9,785 bases of DNA from an uncultured Gemmatimonadota bacterium (GCA_946479805.1 CAMLHP010000080.1:1-9785); one strand, 5' to 3'; positions 1-8,639 are shown, counted from the first letter of the stretch. The notes: a model not told the origin generated them from the letters alone. A program made the numbers and translations.

Positions 1-472
1 CCATGTGGTTCTGCCCGAACGAGTCCCAGAGACCGTCGTGGATCATGCCGTCCACGATGGTCTGGTTCCCCGCCTTGATGCCGGTGCGGTAGCCATACAG
101 ATAGTGCGGCGCGGAGGACATCGACTCCTGGCCGCCCGCCACCACGCACTGGACATCGCCCGCCTTGATGGCCTGGGCCGCGAGCATCACTGCCTTGAGT
201 CCGGATCCGCAGACCTTGTTGACGGTGAGGGCGGAAACGGTATCGGGCAGGCCGGCAGCGATAGCCGACTGCCGGGCCGGGGCCTGGCCGGTGCCACCCT
301 GCACCACCTGTCCCATGATCACTTCGTCGATGGCCGAGCCGTCAATGCCGGCGCGTGCCACCGCCTCGCGGATGGCGGCGGCTCCCAGTTGGGGCGCCGT
401 AAAGGAAGAAAGAGCACCGAGATACCGCCCGATCGGGGTCCGGACAGCGGACACGATGACGGGCGTGAGCAT
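1..472 (-). CDS. Thiolase, acetyl-CoA C-acetyltransferase type (3' part missing)
   Basis: Thiolase-superfamily enzyme that condenses two acetyl-CoA to acetoacetyl-CoA, or runs the reverse cleavage; cytoplasmic. Only the first 157 codons of about 390 are present and the gene runs off the left edge. The translation opens [15 protein letters not shown], the usual thiolase N-terminus. [15 protein letters not shown] lies near residues 55-68, and the nucleophile loop [12 protein letters not shown] places the acyl-accepting Cys at residue 88, matching Cys89 of the Zoogloea biosynthetic thiolase. [14 protein letters not shown] follows, as in acetyl-CoA acetyltransferases. The distal catalytic His and second Cys lie outside the window, so biosynthetic and degradative forms cannot be separated. 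I chose ATG at 472 because it sits four residues before the first conserved strand; an in-frame GTG at 481 is an alternative, and neither has a strong Shine-Dalgarno. It lies downstream of thrS on the same strand, but a hairpin and a promoter candidate in the gap suggest separate transcription. Confidence 0.93.
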   Translation of the reverse strand, partial: MLTPVIVSAVRTPIGRYLGALSSFTAPQLGAAAIREAVARAGIDGSAIDEVIMGQVVQGGTGQAPARQSAIAAGLPDTVSALTVNKVCGSGLKAVMLAAQAIKAGDVQCVVAGGQESMSSAPHYLYGYRTGIKAGNQTIVDGMIHDGLWDSFGQNHM

Positions 473-522
473 GTCGTTCACACGAAGGTCCCGCGCTTGA
501 GAAAGGACTGATGCAACGCCGG

Positions 523-551
523 AAAATAGCCCGGGGTGGAAGGGGGAACAA
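523..551 (-). promoter_or_regulatory. Candidate sigma70-like promoter for the thiolase gene
   Basis: On the minus strand TTGTTC (546-551) and TATTTT (523-528) are separated by exactly 17 bp. Matches to the -35 and -10 consensus are 3/6 and 4/6. Transcription would begin near 516, giving a leader of roughly 45 nt before the thiolase ATG. The element sits in the only non-coding gap between thrS and the thiolase, just past a terminator-like hairpin, which favours it, but the match is modest in a GC-rich genome. Confidence 0.35.
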
Positions 552-571
552 GCAAAACAATGGCCCCGGGC

Positions 572-589
572 GGCACCGGAATGGGTGCC
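572..589 (-). terminator. Possible terminator hairpin after thrS
   Basis: A perfect 6-bp inverted repeat (GGCACC / GGTGCC) with a 6-nt loop lies about 20 nt beyond the thrS stop codon, a typical place for a terminator. On the minus strand a T-rich run (TTGTTTTGCTTGTT) follows only after about 11 nt of GC-rich sequence, so it is not a textbook intrinsic terminator. It could instead be an imperfect or attenuating stop. Confidence 0.35.
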
Positions 590-610
590 TCATGCAAGCT
601 GCTGATGGAA

Positions 611-2545
611 CTAGAGCACCCGGCCGGCCACCTCGTCCAGCAGGCGCTTCCGGAACTCGTCCACCGCAATCACTTCCTGCTTGGCGCCGGTGCCGCGAGC
701 CCGCACTGCCACGGTTCCGGCATCGGCCTCACGCTGCCCCACCACCGCCATGTACGGCACCTTGTGCACCTCGGCATCGCGGATGCGGTAGTTGAGGGTC
801 TCGTTCCTCTCGTCCACATGCACCCGGAGTCCCGCCTGCTTGAGTCCGGCCGCCAGCTCTCGCGCGGCGGGCAGCTGCGCGTCGCTGATGGGCACCACCC
901 GCACCTGTTCCGGCGCGATCCATAGCGGGAATGCCCCGGCGAAGTGCTCGATGAGGTTGCCGATGAAGCGCTCGAGCGTCCCGTAGATGGCGCGATGGAT
1001 CATCACCGGCCGATGCGGCTTGTTATCGGTGCCGGTGTATTCCAGCTCGAAGCGTTCGGGCAGCTGGAAATCGAGCTGGATGGTTGGGCCCTGCCACAGC
1101 CGCCCGATGGCATCTCGGAACTTGATGTCGATCTTGGGCCCGTAGAACGCGCCACCCCCTTCATCGATCCGGAACGGGATTCCCGCGCGCCTCAGCGCTG
1201 CCTGGAGCATCTCCTCGGCCCGGTCCCATGCCGAGTCCTCCCCCAGTCGCTCAGGCGGCCGGGTGGAAACCTCGAAGTCGAGCTCGAAGCCGAACGCGTC
1301 CCGTACCAGCCGGTCCACCTGCTGGAGGCAGAGGAGAATCTCGTCTTCGACCTGGTCCATGGTGCAGAAGATGTGGGCATCGTCCATGCTGAGGCCGCGC
1401 ACCCGAAGCAGCCCGTGCAGCACCCCTGAGCGCTCGTTGCGATAGACGTTGGCCACTTCCGAAAGCCTGAGCGGCAGGTCGCGGTAGCTTCGCTGCTGAC
1501 TCTTGTAGATGAGGCAGTGCATCGGGCAGTTCATCGGCTTCACCCGATACTTGACGTCCTCATCCTCGCCGGCTCCCGCGCCCATGGCGGGATACTGGTT
1601 GGCCGCGTAGAGCGGCAGGTGCCCCGAGATCCGGAACAGCTCCTCGCGGGTGATGTTGGGGGTGTAAACCAGGTCGTACCCGCTCTGGACGTTGTCGTCC
1701 TCGACTGCGCGGCTGAGGAGCCACTTGATCATGGCGCCCTTGGGGTGCCAGAAGACCAGGCCCGGCCCCACGGCATCCTGGATCGAGTACAGGTCGAGCT
1801 GCCGGCCCAGCACCCGATGGTCGCGCTTCCGCGCCTCCTCCAGCCGGTGGAGGTGCTGCTCCAGGTCTTCCTTCCTGAACCAGGCAGTGCCGTAGATCCG
1901 CTGCAGCATCTGCCGCTTCTCGTCACCCCGCCAGTAGGCACCGGCGGCATGGAGCAGCTTGAAATGCTTCAGCCTGCCGGTCGAGGGGACGTGAGGTCCG
2001 CGGCAGAGATCGGTGAAGGGGCCGTCGGTATAGATCGTGATGGTCTCGTCGTCGCCCAGCTCGCTGATGCGCTCCAGCTTGAGCGGATCGTCGGCGAAGC
2101 GTCGGTTGGCGCCCTCCCGGTCCACCACCTCCCTGATGAACGGGTAGTCGGCCTTTACCACCGCGGCCATCCGGGCCTCGATCTGCTCGAGGTCTTCCGG
2201 CGTGAAGGGCCGTGGCACTTCGAAGTCGTAGTAGAAGCCGTCCTCGATTGGTGGGCCGAATCCGATGCCCGCACCGGGGAAGATTTCGCGCACCGCCGTG
2301 GCAAGGATATGGGCAGCCGAATGGCGCAGCACCTCCAGCGAGTCGGCGTCGCGATCGGTAAGGATGGCGAGGGTCGCGTCCGCCTCGATGGGGCGGTCGA
2401 GATCGCGGATGGTGCCGTCCACGCGCGCCGCCAGTGCCGCACGTGCCAGTCCGGCCCCAATGGACTCGGCCACCTGCCGAGCCGTGGTACCGGACGACAC
2501 TTCGCGGACCGAGCCGTCGGGAAGCGTCAGCGTTATGGTGCTCAC
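611..2545 (-). CDS. thrS: Threonyl-tRNA synthetase
   Basis: Class II aminoacyl-tRNA synthetase that charges tRNA-Thr with threonine in the cytoplasm. At 644 residues it is normal length. Domain order: TGS domain (about 1-62); editing domain with HxxxH at His75/His79 and the CRGPH motif (Cys181, His185); catalytic core from about 245 to 535; anticodon-binding domain from about 540. The zinc ligands are present as Cys340 (MNCPMH), His391 (DDAH) and His517 (MIHRA), an offset of +6 from E. coli Cys334, His385 and His511. Motif 2 is RNERSGVLHG. Two positions differ from E. coli: Gln381 is Met387 (sequence GLSMDDAH) and Ser517 is Thr523 (HRAIYGTLERF). The start is GTG at 2545, with a GGAGGTGGAG purine run just upstream; it opens directly into the TGS domain and overlaps the stop of the small upstream membrane-protein gene as GTGA, so translation is probably coupled. 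No T-box-like leader was seen. Confidence 0.98.
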   Translation of the reverse strand: MSTITLTLPDGSVREVSSGTTARQVAESIGAGLARAALAARVDGTIRDLDRPIEADATLAILTDRDADSLEVLRHSAAHILATAVREIFPGAGIGFGPPIEDGFYYDFEVPRPFTPEDLEQIEARMAAVVKADYPFIREVVDREGANRRFADDPLKLERISELGDDETITIYTDGPFTDLCRGPHVPSTGRLKHFKLLHAAGAYWRGDEKRQMLQRIYGTAWFRKEDLEQHLHRLEEARKRDHRVLGRQLDLYSIQDAVGPGLVFWHPKGAMIKWLLSRAVEDDNVQSGYDLVYTPNITREELFRISGHLPLYAANQYPAMGAGAGEDEDVKYRVKPMNCPMHCLIYKSQQRSYRDLPLRLSEVANVYRNERSGVLHGLLRVRGLSMDDAHIFCTMDQVEDEILLCLQQVDRLVRDAFGFELDFEVSTRPPERLGEDSAWDRAEEMLQAALRRAGIPFRIDEGGGAFYGPKIDIKFRDAIGRLWQGPTIQLDFQLPERFELEYTGTDNKPHRPVMIHRAIYGTLERFIGNLIEHFAGAFPLWIAPEQVRVVPISDAQLPAARELAAGLKQAGLRVHVDERNETLNYRIRDAEVHKVPYMAVVGQREADAGTVAVRARGTGAKQEVIAVDEFRKRLLDEVAGRVL

Positions 2546-2694
2546 GGCTCCACCTCCACCGTCGCCGGCGGCATCACCGGCTCGGTGTCGGGCGCCAGCA
2601 CGAAATACGCTGCCAGTCCGCCCACCAGGATCAGGGCGACAATCAGCCAGCGACTCAGGTCCCGGAAGGTCACGCTGACCCGTTCATCGGACAT
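2542..2694 (-). CDS. Small single-span membrane protein upstream of thrS
   Basis: A 50-residue ORF starting at ATG (MSDERVSVTFRDLSRW). It has a short charged N-terminus, one clear hydrophobic helix (about residues 16-34, LIVALILVGGLAAYFVLA) and a Pro/Glu-rich tail ending in VEVEP. Its codons end almost wholly in G or C, like its neighbours, which supports real coding. Its TGA overlaps the thrS GTG start as GTGA, so it is the first gene of the thrS transcript. The positive-inside rule is ambiguous because acidic and basic residues mix before the helix. I recognise no family, and it is small enough to be missed by default gene calling. Function unknown; a regulatory leader-peptide role is possible but nothing such as threonine codon runs supports it. 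Confidence 0.72.
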   Translation of the reverse strand: MSDERVSVTFRDLSRWLIVALILVGGLAAYFVLAPDTEPVMPPATVEVEP

Positions 2695-2792
2695 CTCGCA
2701 ATACCCCGCATCTGGGCTGGAAGTGCATGCTCGATCTGCAATCAGGGTGTTAAGTTAACGTCGCACGAACCCGATTGGCACGAGGAGCTGCA
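2695..2792. promoter_or_regulatory. Divergent intergenic control region (thrS side and BON-valS-selA side)
   Basis: These 98 bp separate two divergently read gene sets, so promoters for both are expected here. The most AT-rich part holds an inverted repeat GTTAA-G-TTAAC (2749-2759), with a second small palindrome GCATGC at 2725-2730. TGTTAAGTT (2748-2756) could act as an extended -10 for the plus strand, but no matching -35 is evident. No convincing sigma70 pair was found on either strand. The presence of promoters is inferred mainly from gene layout. Confidence 0.4.
2782..2787 (+). promoter_or_regulatory. Shine-Dalgarno that fixes the BON-protein start
   Basis: GAGGAG lies 5 nt upstream of GTG at 2793. 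A longer reading could start at TTG 2775, but that start would put this strong ribosome site inside the gene, so GTG 2793 is preferred. Confidence 0.75.
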
Positions 2793-3224
2793 GTGAGACC
2801 CAGACATCGGATATCAGCCGCCGAAATGGTAGCTCTCGGCCTGGGCGGCTTTCTGGCAGGCGCGCTGGCGGGAATTGCGCTCAGCGCATGGACGGGCGGT
2901 ATCAGCCGGGAGCGGATTTCGCGGGTGGCGCGGCGGGTCCGGCGCTCGGTCCAGACCACCCCTCTGGCCGGGACCAGCGCCGCCAAGGCCGCGGAGGACG
3001 CACTGCTGGCGGACCCGGCCCTGGCAACCCTTGGGCTCAGGGTCCGGGCCCAGCCCGGCTCGGGAGTGGAGCTGCGCGGCTGGGTGGCATCGCGTGCGCT
3101 CCGCGCTCGGGCCGCGAGAGTGGTGGTGAGCGCCGGGCTCGGGCCGGTGACCAACAACCTGCTGGTGCGGGGCGAGGACGACCGCGACGTGATCCCCATG
3201 CCGCTGGGCGACAAGCACGCATGA
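2793..3224 (+). CDS. Membrane-anchored BON-domain protein
   Basis: A 143-residue protein starting at GTG behind a strong GAGGAG ribosome site. Residues about 12-33 form a Gly/Ala-rich hydrophobic segment (ALGLGGFLAGALAGIALSAW), either an uncleaved anchor or a YtxH-like N-terminal helix. An Arg-rich stretch follows (RERISRVARRVRRSV). Residues about 58-130 match a single BON domain: an AAEDALLADPAL helix, then a strand leading to ELRGWVASRALRARA with the conserved central Gly, and the closing VTNNLLV strand. BON domains bind phospholipid surfaces in OsmY-like and secretin-associated proteins, so an envelope-associated role is likely; the exact function is unknown. It is the first gene of the plus-strand run and its TGA overlaps the valS ATG as ATGA. 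The OsmY type usually has two BON domains; this one has one. Confidence 0.85.
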   Translation: MRPRHRISAAEMVALGLGGFLAGALAGIALSAWTGGISRERISRVARRVRRSVQTTPLAGTSAAKAAEDALLADPALATLGLRVRAQPGSGVELRGWVASRALRARAARVVVSAGLGPVTNNLLVRGEDDRDVIPMPLGDKHA

Positions 3225-5905
3225 GCGAGCCGCTCGACCCTCAGTACGACCCCTCAGGCATCGAACAGCCGATCTATCAGGCTTGGGAAGAGCGCGGCCT
3301 CTTTCAGCCGAGGCCAGCGCACCGCGACCAGCCCCCGTACGTGATAATGATGCCGCCGCCCAACGTGACGGCGCAGCTGCACATGGGGCACGGCCTCAAC
3401 AACACGGTGCAGGACGCCCTGGTGCGGCATGCACGCATGCGCGGCCGCGAGACCCTCTGGCTCCCCGGCACCGACCACGCCGGCATCGCCACCCAGAATG
3501 TGGTGGAGCGGCTCCTGGCCAGGGAGGGGCTCTCCCGGTTCGATCTCGGGCGCGAAGCGTTCGAGGAGAGGGTGTGGCATTACGTGAAGGAGACCGGGTC
3601 GACCATTCTCCGGCAGCTTCGCACCATCGGTTGCAGCTGTGACTGGAGCCGGACCTACTTCACGCTCGACCCCGACCTCTCGCGCGCGGTGCGGGAGGCA
3701 TTCGTGCGGCTGTACGAGCAGGACCGGATCTACCGCGGGTTGTACATCATCAACTGGTGCCCCCGCTGCCTCACCGCGCTGTCAAACGAGGAAGTGGACA
3801 AGGTCGAGGAGGCCGGCCACCTGTGGCACCTTCGCTATCCGCTCGAAGCAGGCGGCCACCTGGTCGTGGCCACCACCCGGCCCGAGACCATGCTGGGCGA
3901 CACCGGCGTCGCGGTCCATCCGGACGATTCGCGCTACCGGCACCTCATCGGAACCCACGTGCTGCTGCCGCTGGTTGGCCGGCGGATCCCAGTTGTCGCA
4001 GATGAGGAAGTGGACCGGGAGTTCGGCACCGGCGCGGTGAAGGTCACGCCGGCGCACGATCCGCTGGACTTCGAGATCGGCAAGCGCGCGGGACTCGACA
4101 GCCTCGACGTGATGACGCCCGACGCCCGCATGAACGATGCGGTGCCCGAGCGCTTCCGCGGGCTGGACCGGTACGAGGCCAGGAAGCAGGTGGTGGTAGA
4201 GTTCGAGGAGCTCGGCCTTCTGGAAAAGGTGGAGCCGCACCAGCACGCCGTGGGGCATTGCTATCGCTGCGGCACGGTCATCGAGCCCCGGCTCTCGGAG
4301 CAGTGGTTCGTCCGGATGAAGCCGCTGGCCGGGCCGGCGCTCAAGGCGCATCGCGACGGGAGGCTTCGCTTCATCCCCGAGCGCCGGGGCGACGAGTACG
4401 TCATGTGGATGGAGAACATCCGCGACTGGACCATATCCCGGCAGCTCTGGTGGGGACACCGGATCCCGGTGTGGTACTGCGACGCCCCGGGGTGTGGCCG
4501 GGTGACAGCCAGCCGGGAAGACCTGACGTCCTGTCCCGGCTGCGGCGGCGCGGTGCGCCAGGACGAGGATGTGCTCGACACCTGGTTCTCCTCCTGGCTG
4601 GTGCCCTTCAGCTCGCTCGGCTGGCCGGAAGAGACAACCGACCTCGAGCGCTACTATCCCGGCACCACGCTGGTCACCGCGCCCGAAATCCTGTTCTTCT
4701 GGGTCTCACGCATGGTGATGGCCGGCTGCCAGTTCCGGGATGACATCCCCTTCAGCACGGTCTACCTGCACGGCACCGTCCGCGACACCCAGCATCGCAA
4801 GATGTCCAAGTCGCTGGGCAACGGGATCGACCCGCTCGACGTGGTCGAGCGCTACGGCGCCGATGCGCTGCGCTTCGTGATCCTCAATGGCATGGCTGTC
4901 GGGACCGACCTCATCCTCGATCCCGACGACCTCGACAGCTCGTTCGCTGCCGGGCGCAACTTTGCCAACAAGCTGTGGAACGCCGGCAGGTTCATCCTCA
5001 CCAACCTCGATGGACCAGTGCGGCCGCTTGCTGGTTCTCATGCCAATGCGGTGAGGCCCGATGAACTGACCCTGGCCGACCGGTGGATCATCGCGCGATG
5101 CGACGCCATGGTGACCGAGGCCACCGAGGCGTTCGAGAAGTTCCGGCTCAACGATGCTGCCAGCGCAGCATATCGATTCATCTGGAGCGACCTGGCAGAC
5201 TGGTACATCGAGCAGGTGAAGCCCAGGCTCTACGGCACCCGGCCTGGCGGCGAGGTGGCCCGGGCGGTGCTGGTCCGCACCTTCGACACCGCGCTCAGGG
5301 TGCTCCACCCGGTGATGCCGTTCATTACCGAAGCGCTCTGGACCCGGTTGCCTGGCAGGTCGCCTGATGAGTCGATCATGACCGCCCGGTGGCCCGAGCC
5401 GGACGCGCGTGCCCGCGACGATGCGGCGCTCCGCGACTTCGCGCTGGTGCAGGAGCTGATTGGCGCGGTGCGGCAAGTGCGGGCCGAGTATCGTGTGGCG
5501 CCGGGCAAGCCACTGGCCGCGCATGTCACTCCCGCCACCAGTTCGGCCCGGCGCGCCTTTGAGTCAGAACGCGATACGGTGGAGCGACTGGCCAAGGTGG
5601 GCTCGCTCGACCTTGCCGGCAACGGCGCGAGCCCCGACGGGGGGCACGCGGTGCTGCCGGACGGCACGGCAGTGGTGGTGCCGCTGGGCGAAGCGATAGA
5701 CCTGCGCAGAGAGTGCTCCCGCCTGGGCGAGGAAGCTGCGAGGCTGGAGCAGATGATCGCGTCACAGGAGACCAAGCTCGCCAACCAGAACTTCGTGTCG
5801 CGCGCCCCGGCGCACGTGGTGTCGGGTGAGCGCGACAAGCTTGCCAGCTGGCGGGAACAGGCGAGCGTCGTGACGGCCAAGCGGAAGGCGCTGGGGTGCA
5901 AATGA
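3221..5905 (+). CDS. valS: Valyl-tRNA synthetase
   Basis: Class Ia aminoacyl-tRNA synthetase that charges tRNA-Val; cytoplasmic. It has 894 residues, the usual size. Residues 45-58 carry the HIGH region (PPPNVTAQLHMGHG) and residues 527-531 the KMSKS loop. The editing (CP1) domain shows TTRPETM (218-224) and GTGAVKVTPAHD (269-280). Cys pairs at 180/183 with 347/350, and 420/425 with 438/441, look like two zinc ribbons of the sort known in Thermus-type ValRS. LDTWFSSWLVPFSSLGWP and VTAPEILFFW are ValRS-specific. The C-terminus is the family's coiled-coil tRNA arm (LANQNFVSRAPAHVV followed by a charged helix). The canonical Gly of NVTG is Ala51 here. The start is ATG at 3221, overlapping the BON-gene stop; the reading frame stays open upstream to 2888, but that extension runs through the BON gene in another frame and is not ValRS-like. 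Its own stop overlaps the next gene as ATGA. Confidence 0.98.
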   Translation: MSEPLDPQYDPSGIEQPIYQAWEERGLFQPRPAHRDQPPYVIMMPPPNVTAQLHMGHGLNNTVQDALVRHARMRGRETLWLPGTDHAGIATQNVVERLLAREGLSRFDLGREAFEERVWHYVKETGSTILRQLRTIGCSCDWSRTYFTLDPDLSRAVREAFVRLYEQDRIYRGLYIINWCPRCLTALSNEEVDKVEEAGHLWHLRYPLEAGGHLVVATTRPETMLGDTGVAVHPDDSRYRHLIGTHVLLPLVGRRIPVVADEEVDREFGTGAVKVTPAHDPLDFEIGKRAGLDSLDVMTPDARMNDAVPERFRGLDRYEARKQVVVEFEELGLLEKVEPHQHAVGHCYRCGTVIEPRLSEQWFVRMKPLAGPALKAHRDGRLRFIPERRGDEYVMWMENIRDWTISRQLWWGHRIPVWYCDAPGCGRVTASREDLTSCPGCGGAVRQDEDVLDTWFSSWLVPFSSLGWPEETTDLERYYPGTTLVTAPEILFFWVSRMVMAGCQFRDDIPFSTVYLHGTVRDTQHRKMSKSLGNGIDPLDVVERYGADALRFVILNGMAVGTDLILDPDDLDSSFAAGRNFANKLWNAGRFILTNLDGPVRPLAGSHANAVRPDELTLADRWIIARCDAMVTEATEAFEKFRLNDAASAAYRFIWSDLADWYIEQVKPRLYGTRPGGEVARAVLVRTFDTALRVLHPVMPFITEALWTRLPGRSPDESIMTARWPEPDARARDDAALRDFALVQELIGAVRQVRAEYRVAPGKPLAAHVTPATSSARRAFESERDTVERLAKVGSLDLAGNGASPDGGHAVLPDGTAVVVPLGEAIDLRRECSRLGEEAARLEQMIASQETKLANQNFVSRAPAHVVSGERDKLASWREQASVVTAKRKALGCK

Positions 5906-7202
5906 GGAGATTTGCCGCGGCGCTCGCCCTCGGCGCCCTGATCGCCTGCGCCAGGGTTGAGCCGCCGCCGGGCGGCCCGCCGGACCAGGCGCCGCCCTAC
6001 CTCGTGTCGGTCTCTCCTGACACCATGGCGTCGCTGCCCGGCTTCGAAGGAGAAGTCGAGTTCCAGTTCAATGAGGTGATAAGCGAGGGCACGTCGCCCA
6101 GCCGGGGCACCGGCACTGGCGACCTCGAGCGACTGGTGCTGCTGTCGCCAACCGACAGGGTACCCGACGTAAGCTGGAAGCGAAGCCGCATCACGGTGCG
6201 CCCGCGCGAGGGCTGGCGGCCCAACACGGTTTACCGGGTGGAGCTCCTGCCCGGCGTGATGGACCTCCGCAACAACCGCGCGACCACGCTCAGCCGGACG
6301 CTGACATTCACCACCGGCGGCGAGATGCCCCGCGACACCCTCGCGCTTCGGGTGTACGACTGGACCACTGGGCGCCCGGCCACCCGGGCCCTGGTCGAGG
6401 CATTTCTCCTGCCTGACAGCCTCCGCTACCGCTTCAGCACCGACTCGGCGGGACGGGTTGCCGCTGCGCCGCTTCCTCAGGGCCAATTCCTGGTGTACGG
6501 CGTGATCGACGCCAACAGCAACAGCCTGAGAGAAGAGCGCGAGGCCTTCGACAGCGCCACCGTCGCAACCGGCGCCCAGAGCGTGGAGCTTTGGACCTTC
6601 CCCCATGACACCACACCGCCCCGGGTGCGCGAGGCGCTTCCGCGTGACAGCGTCACGGTCGCGGTGCAGTTCAGCCAGCCGCTCCACCCTGCCATGGAGA
6701 TCGAGGCGGACTCGGTCAGCGTCTGGCGGCAGTCGGACTCAGCAGCCGTGGCCATCGCATCGCTGCTGACACAGGGTCAGGCCGACAGCCTGCAGCGCGC
6801 CGAGCGGGACAGCGCTGCCGCACGCTCGGCAGCTGAAGCCGAGGCTAGAGCAAGAGCGGAGGCTGATTCTGCTGTGCCCGCTCCCGACTCGGCGCGTGCC
6901 CAGCGCGCCAAGCCCGGAGCCGGGCCGGTTGCGGCCGCCGCGGATTCCGCCAGCCGGCTCCCGCTTAGCGACCGGCTGATGCTCCGACTCGCCGCGCCCA
7001 TGGACTCTGCCGGGCGGTATGGGTTTTCGATTCGCGGGGTGCGCAACGTCACGGGTGTGAGCGCTGACGTGAGCGGCGTGTTCGTTGCGCCCGAGCCGAG
7101 GCGCGTCGCTCCGCCTGTTGTCGACACCCTGCTCCAGCCCGACTCTCTCAGGGGGCTCCCGGATTCGCTGCGGGCGCTCCCCGATTCGCCACCCCGCAGG
7201 CC

Positions 7203-7206
<4 letters not shown>
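5902..7206 (+). CDS. Ig-like (SbsA/Big_5 type) domain lipoprotein
   Basis: A 434-residue predicted lipoprotein. The N-terminus MRRFAAALALGALIAC is a short signal peptide ending in a lipobox with Cys16, followed by a Pro/Gly-rich linker. Residues about 30-150 fit a bacterial Ig-like SbsA N-terminal (Big_5) region: it begins PPYLVSVSPDT, contains VEFQFNEVI and NTVYRVELLPGVMDL, and ends LTFTTGG. Residues about 155-225 look like a small transthyretin or carboxypeptidase-regulatory-like beta domain, ending in a DANSNSLREERE loop that may bind calcium. From TTPPRV (about 237) a second beta domain starts; it is interrupted by about 60 Ala/Asp/Ser/Arg-rich residues and resumes at LPLSDRLMLRLAAPM. The tail holds PDSLR repeats. 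It is probably anchored in the outer membrane facing the periplasm or surface; its function is unknown. It overlaps valS by ATGA and selA by GTGA, so it should be co-expressed with both. The domain calls are by eye. Confidence 0.88.
6770..6960 (+). other. Ala/Asp/Ser-rich helical insert inside the lipoprotein
   Basis: Residues about 290-352 of the Ig-like lipoprotein are low complexity, with DSA/DSL steps spaced among Ala, Arg and Glu (ADSLQRAERDSAAARSAAEA and similar). This looks like a charged helix or coiled coil and differs from the beta-rich sequence on each side. It separates a strand ending AVAIASLLTQ from one starting LPLSDRLMLRLA, which suggests an insert within one domain rather than a linker between two. 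Confidence 0.55.
7138..7200 (+). repeat. Three 21-bp repeats coding PDSLRxL
   Basis: The lipoprotein C-terminus carries PDSLRGL, PDSLRAL and a degenerate PDSPPRR in tandem, with period 21 bp (7 codons). The DNA copies differ at several third positions, so the repeat is kept at protein level or is old. It ends just before the stop that overlaps selA. Confidence 0.6.
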
Positions 7207-8588
<1,382 letters not shown>

Positions 8589-8639
8589 GTGCACTGTGCC
8601 GGGGCCCAGCGCACCCGGTCCTAAAGAGAGGAAGCATGA

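Noticed and set aside
478..600. Possible small minus-strand ORF in the thrS-thiolase gap ending in GTFV and a TGA that overlaps a possible thiolase GTG (481)
   Set aside because: The GTGA junction resembles others in the window, but there is no ribosome site, the only nearby start is a TTG, codon third positions are T-richer than the neighbours, and the segment is better read as regulatory DNA.
944..1429. Plus-strand open frame of 161 codons inside thrS
   Set aside because: It is a shadow of the thrS catalytic core; composition follows the complementary codons.
1517..2758. Long plus-strand open frame (413 codons) antisense to thrS
   Set aside because: It is fully antisense to a certain thrS, has no recognisable domain, and is the kind of long shadow frame that GC-rich coding DNA generates.
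2888..3220. 111-codon N-terminal extension of valS in the same frame
   Set aside because: It overlaps the BON gene in another frame, is Gly/Arg-rich shadow sequence, and ValRS homology starts only after ATG 3221.
4706..5524. Minus-strand open frame of 272 codons inside valS
   Set aside because: It is a shadow of valS codons, with no ribosome site or domain.
5230..6687. Long minus-strand open frame (485 codons) across valS and the lipoprotein gene
   Set aside because: It spans two real genes on the other strand, is low complexity in Arg/Ser/Ala, and has no conserved motif.
8596..8618. GC-rich hairpin between selA and the small charged gene (CCGGG/CCCGG, 10-nt loop)
   Set aside because: Short stem, large loop and no T-run. 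It is also too close to a second possible pairing (GTGC/GCAC) to call a terminator or RNA element. A tRNA(Sec) was looked for here and not found.
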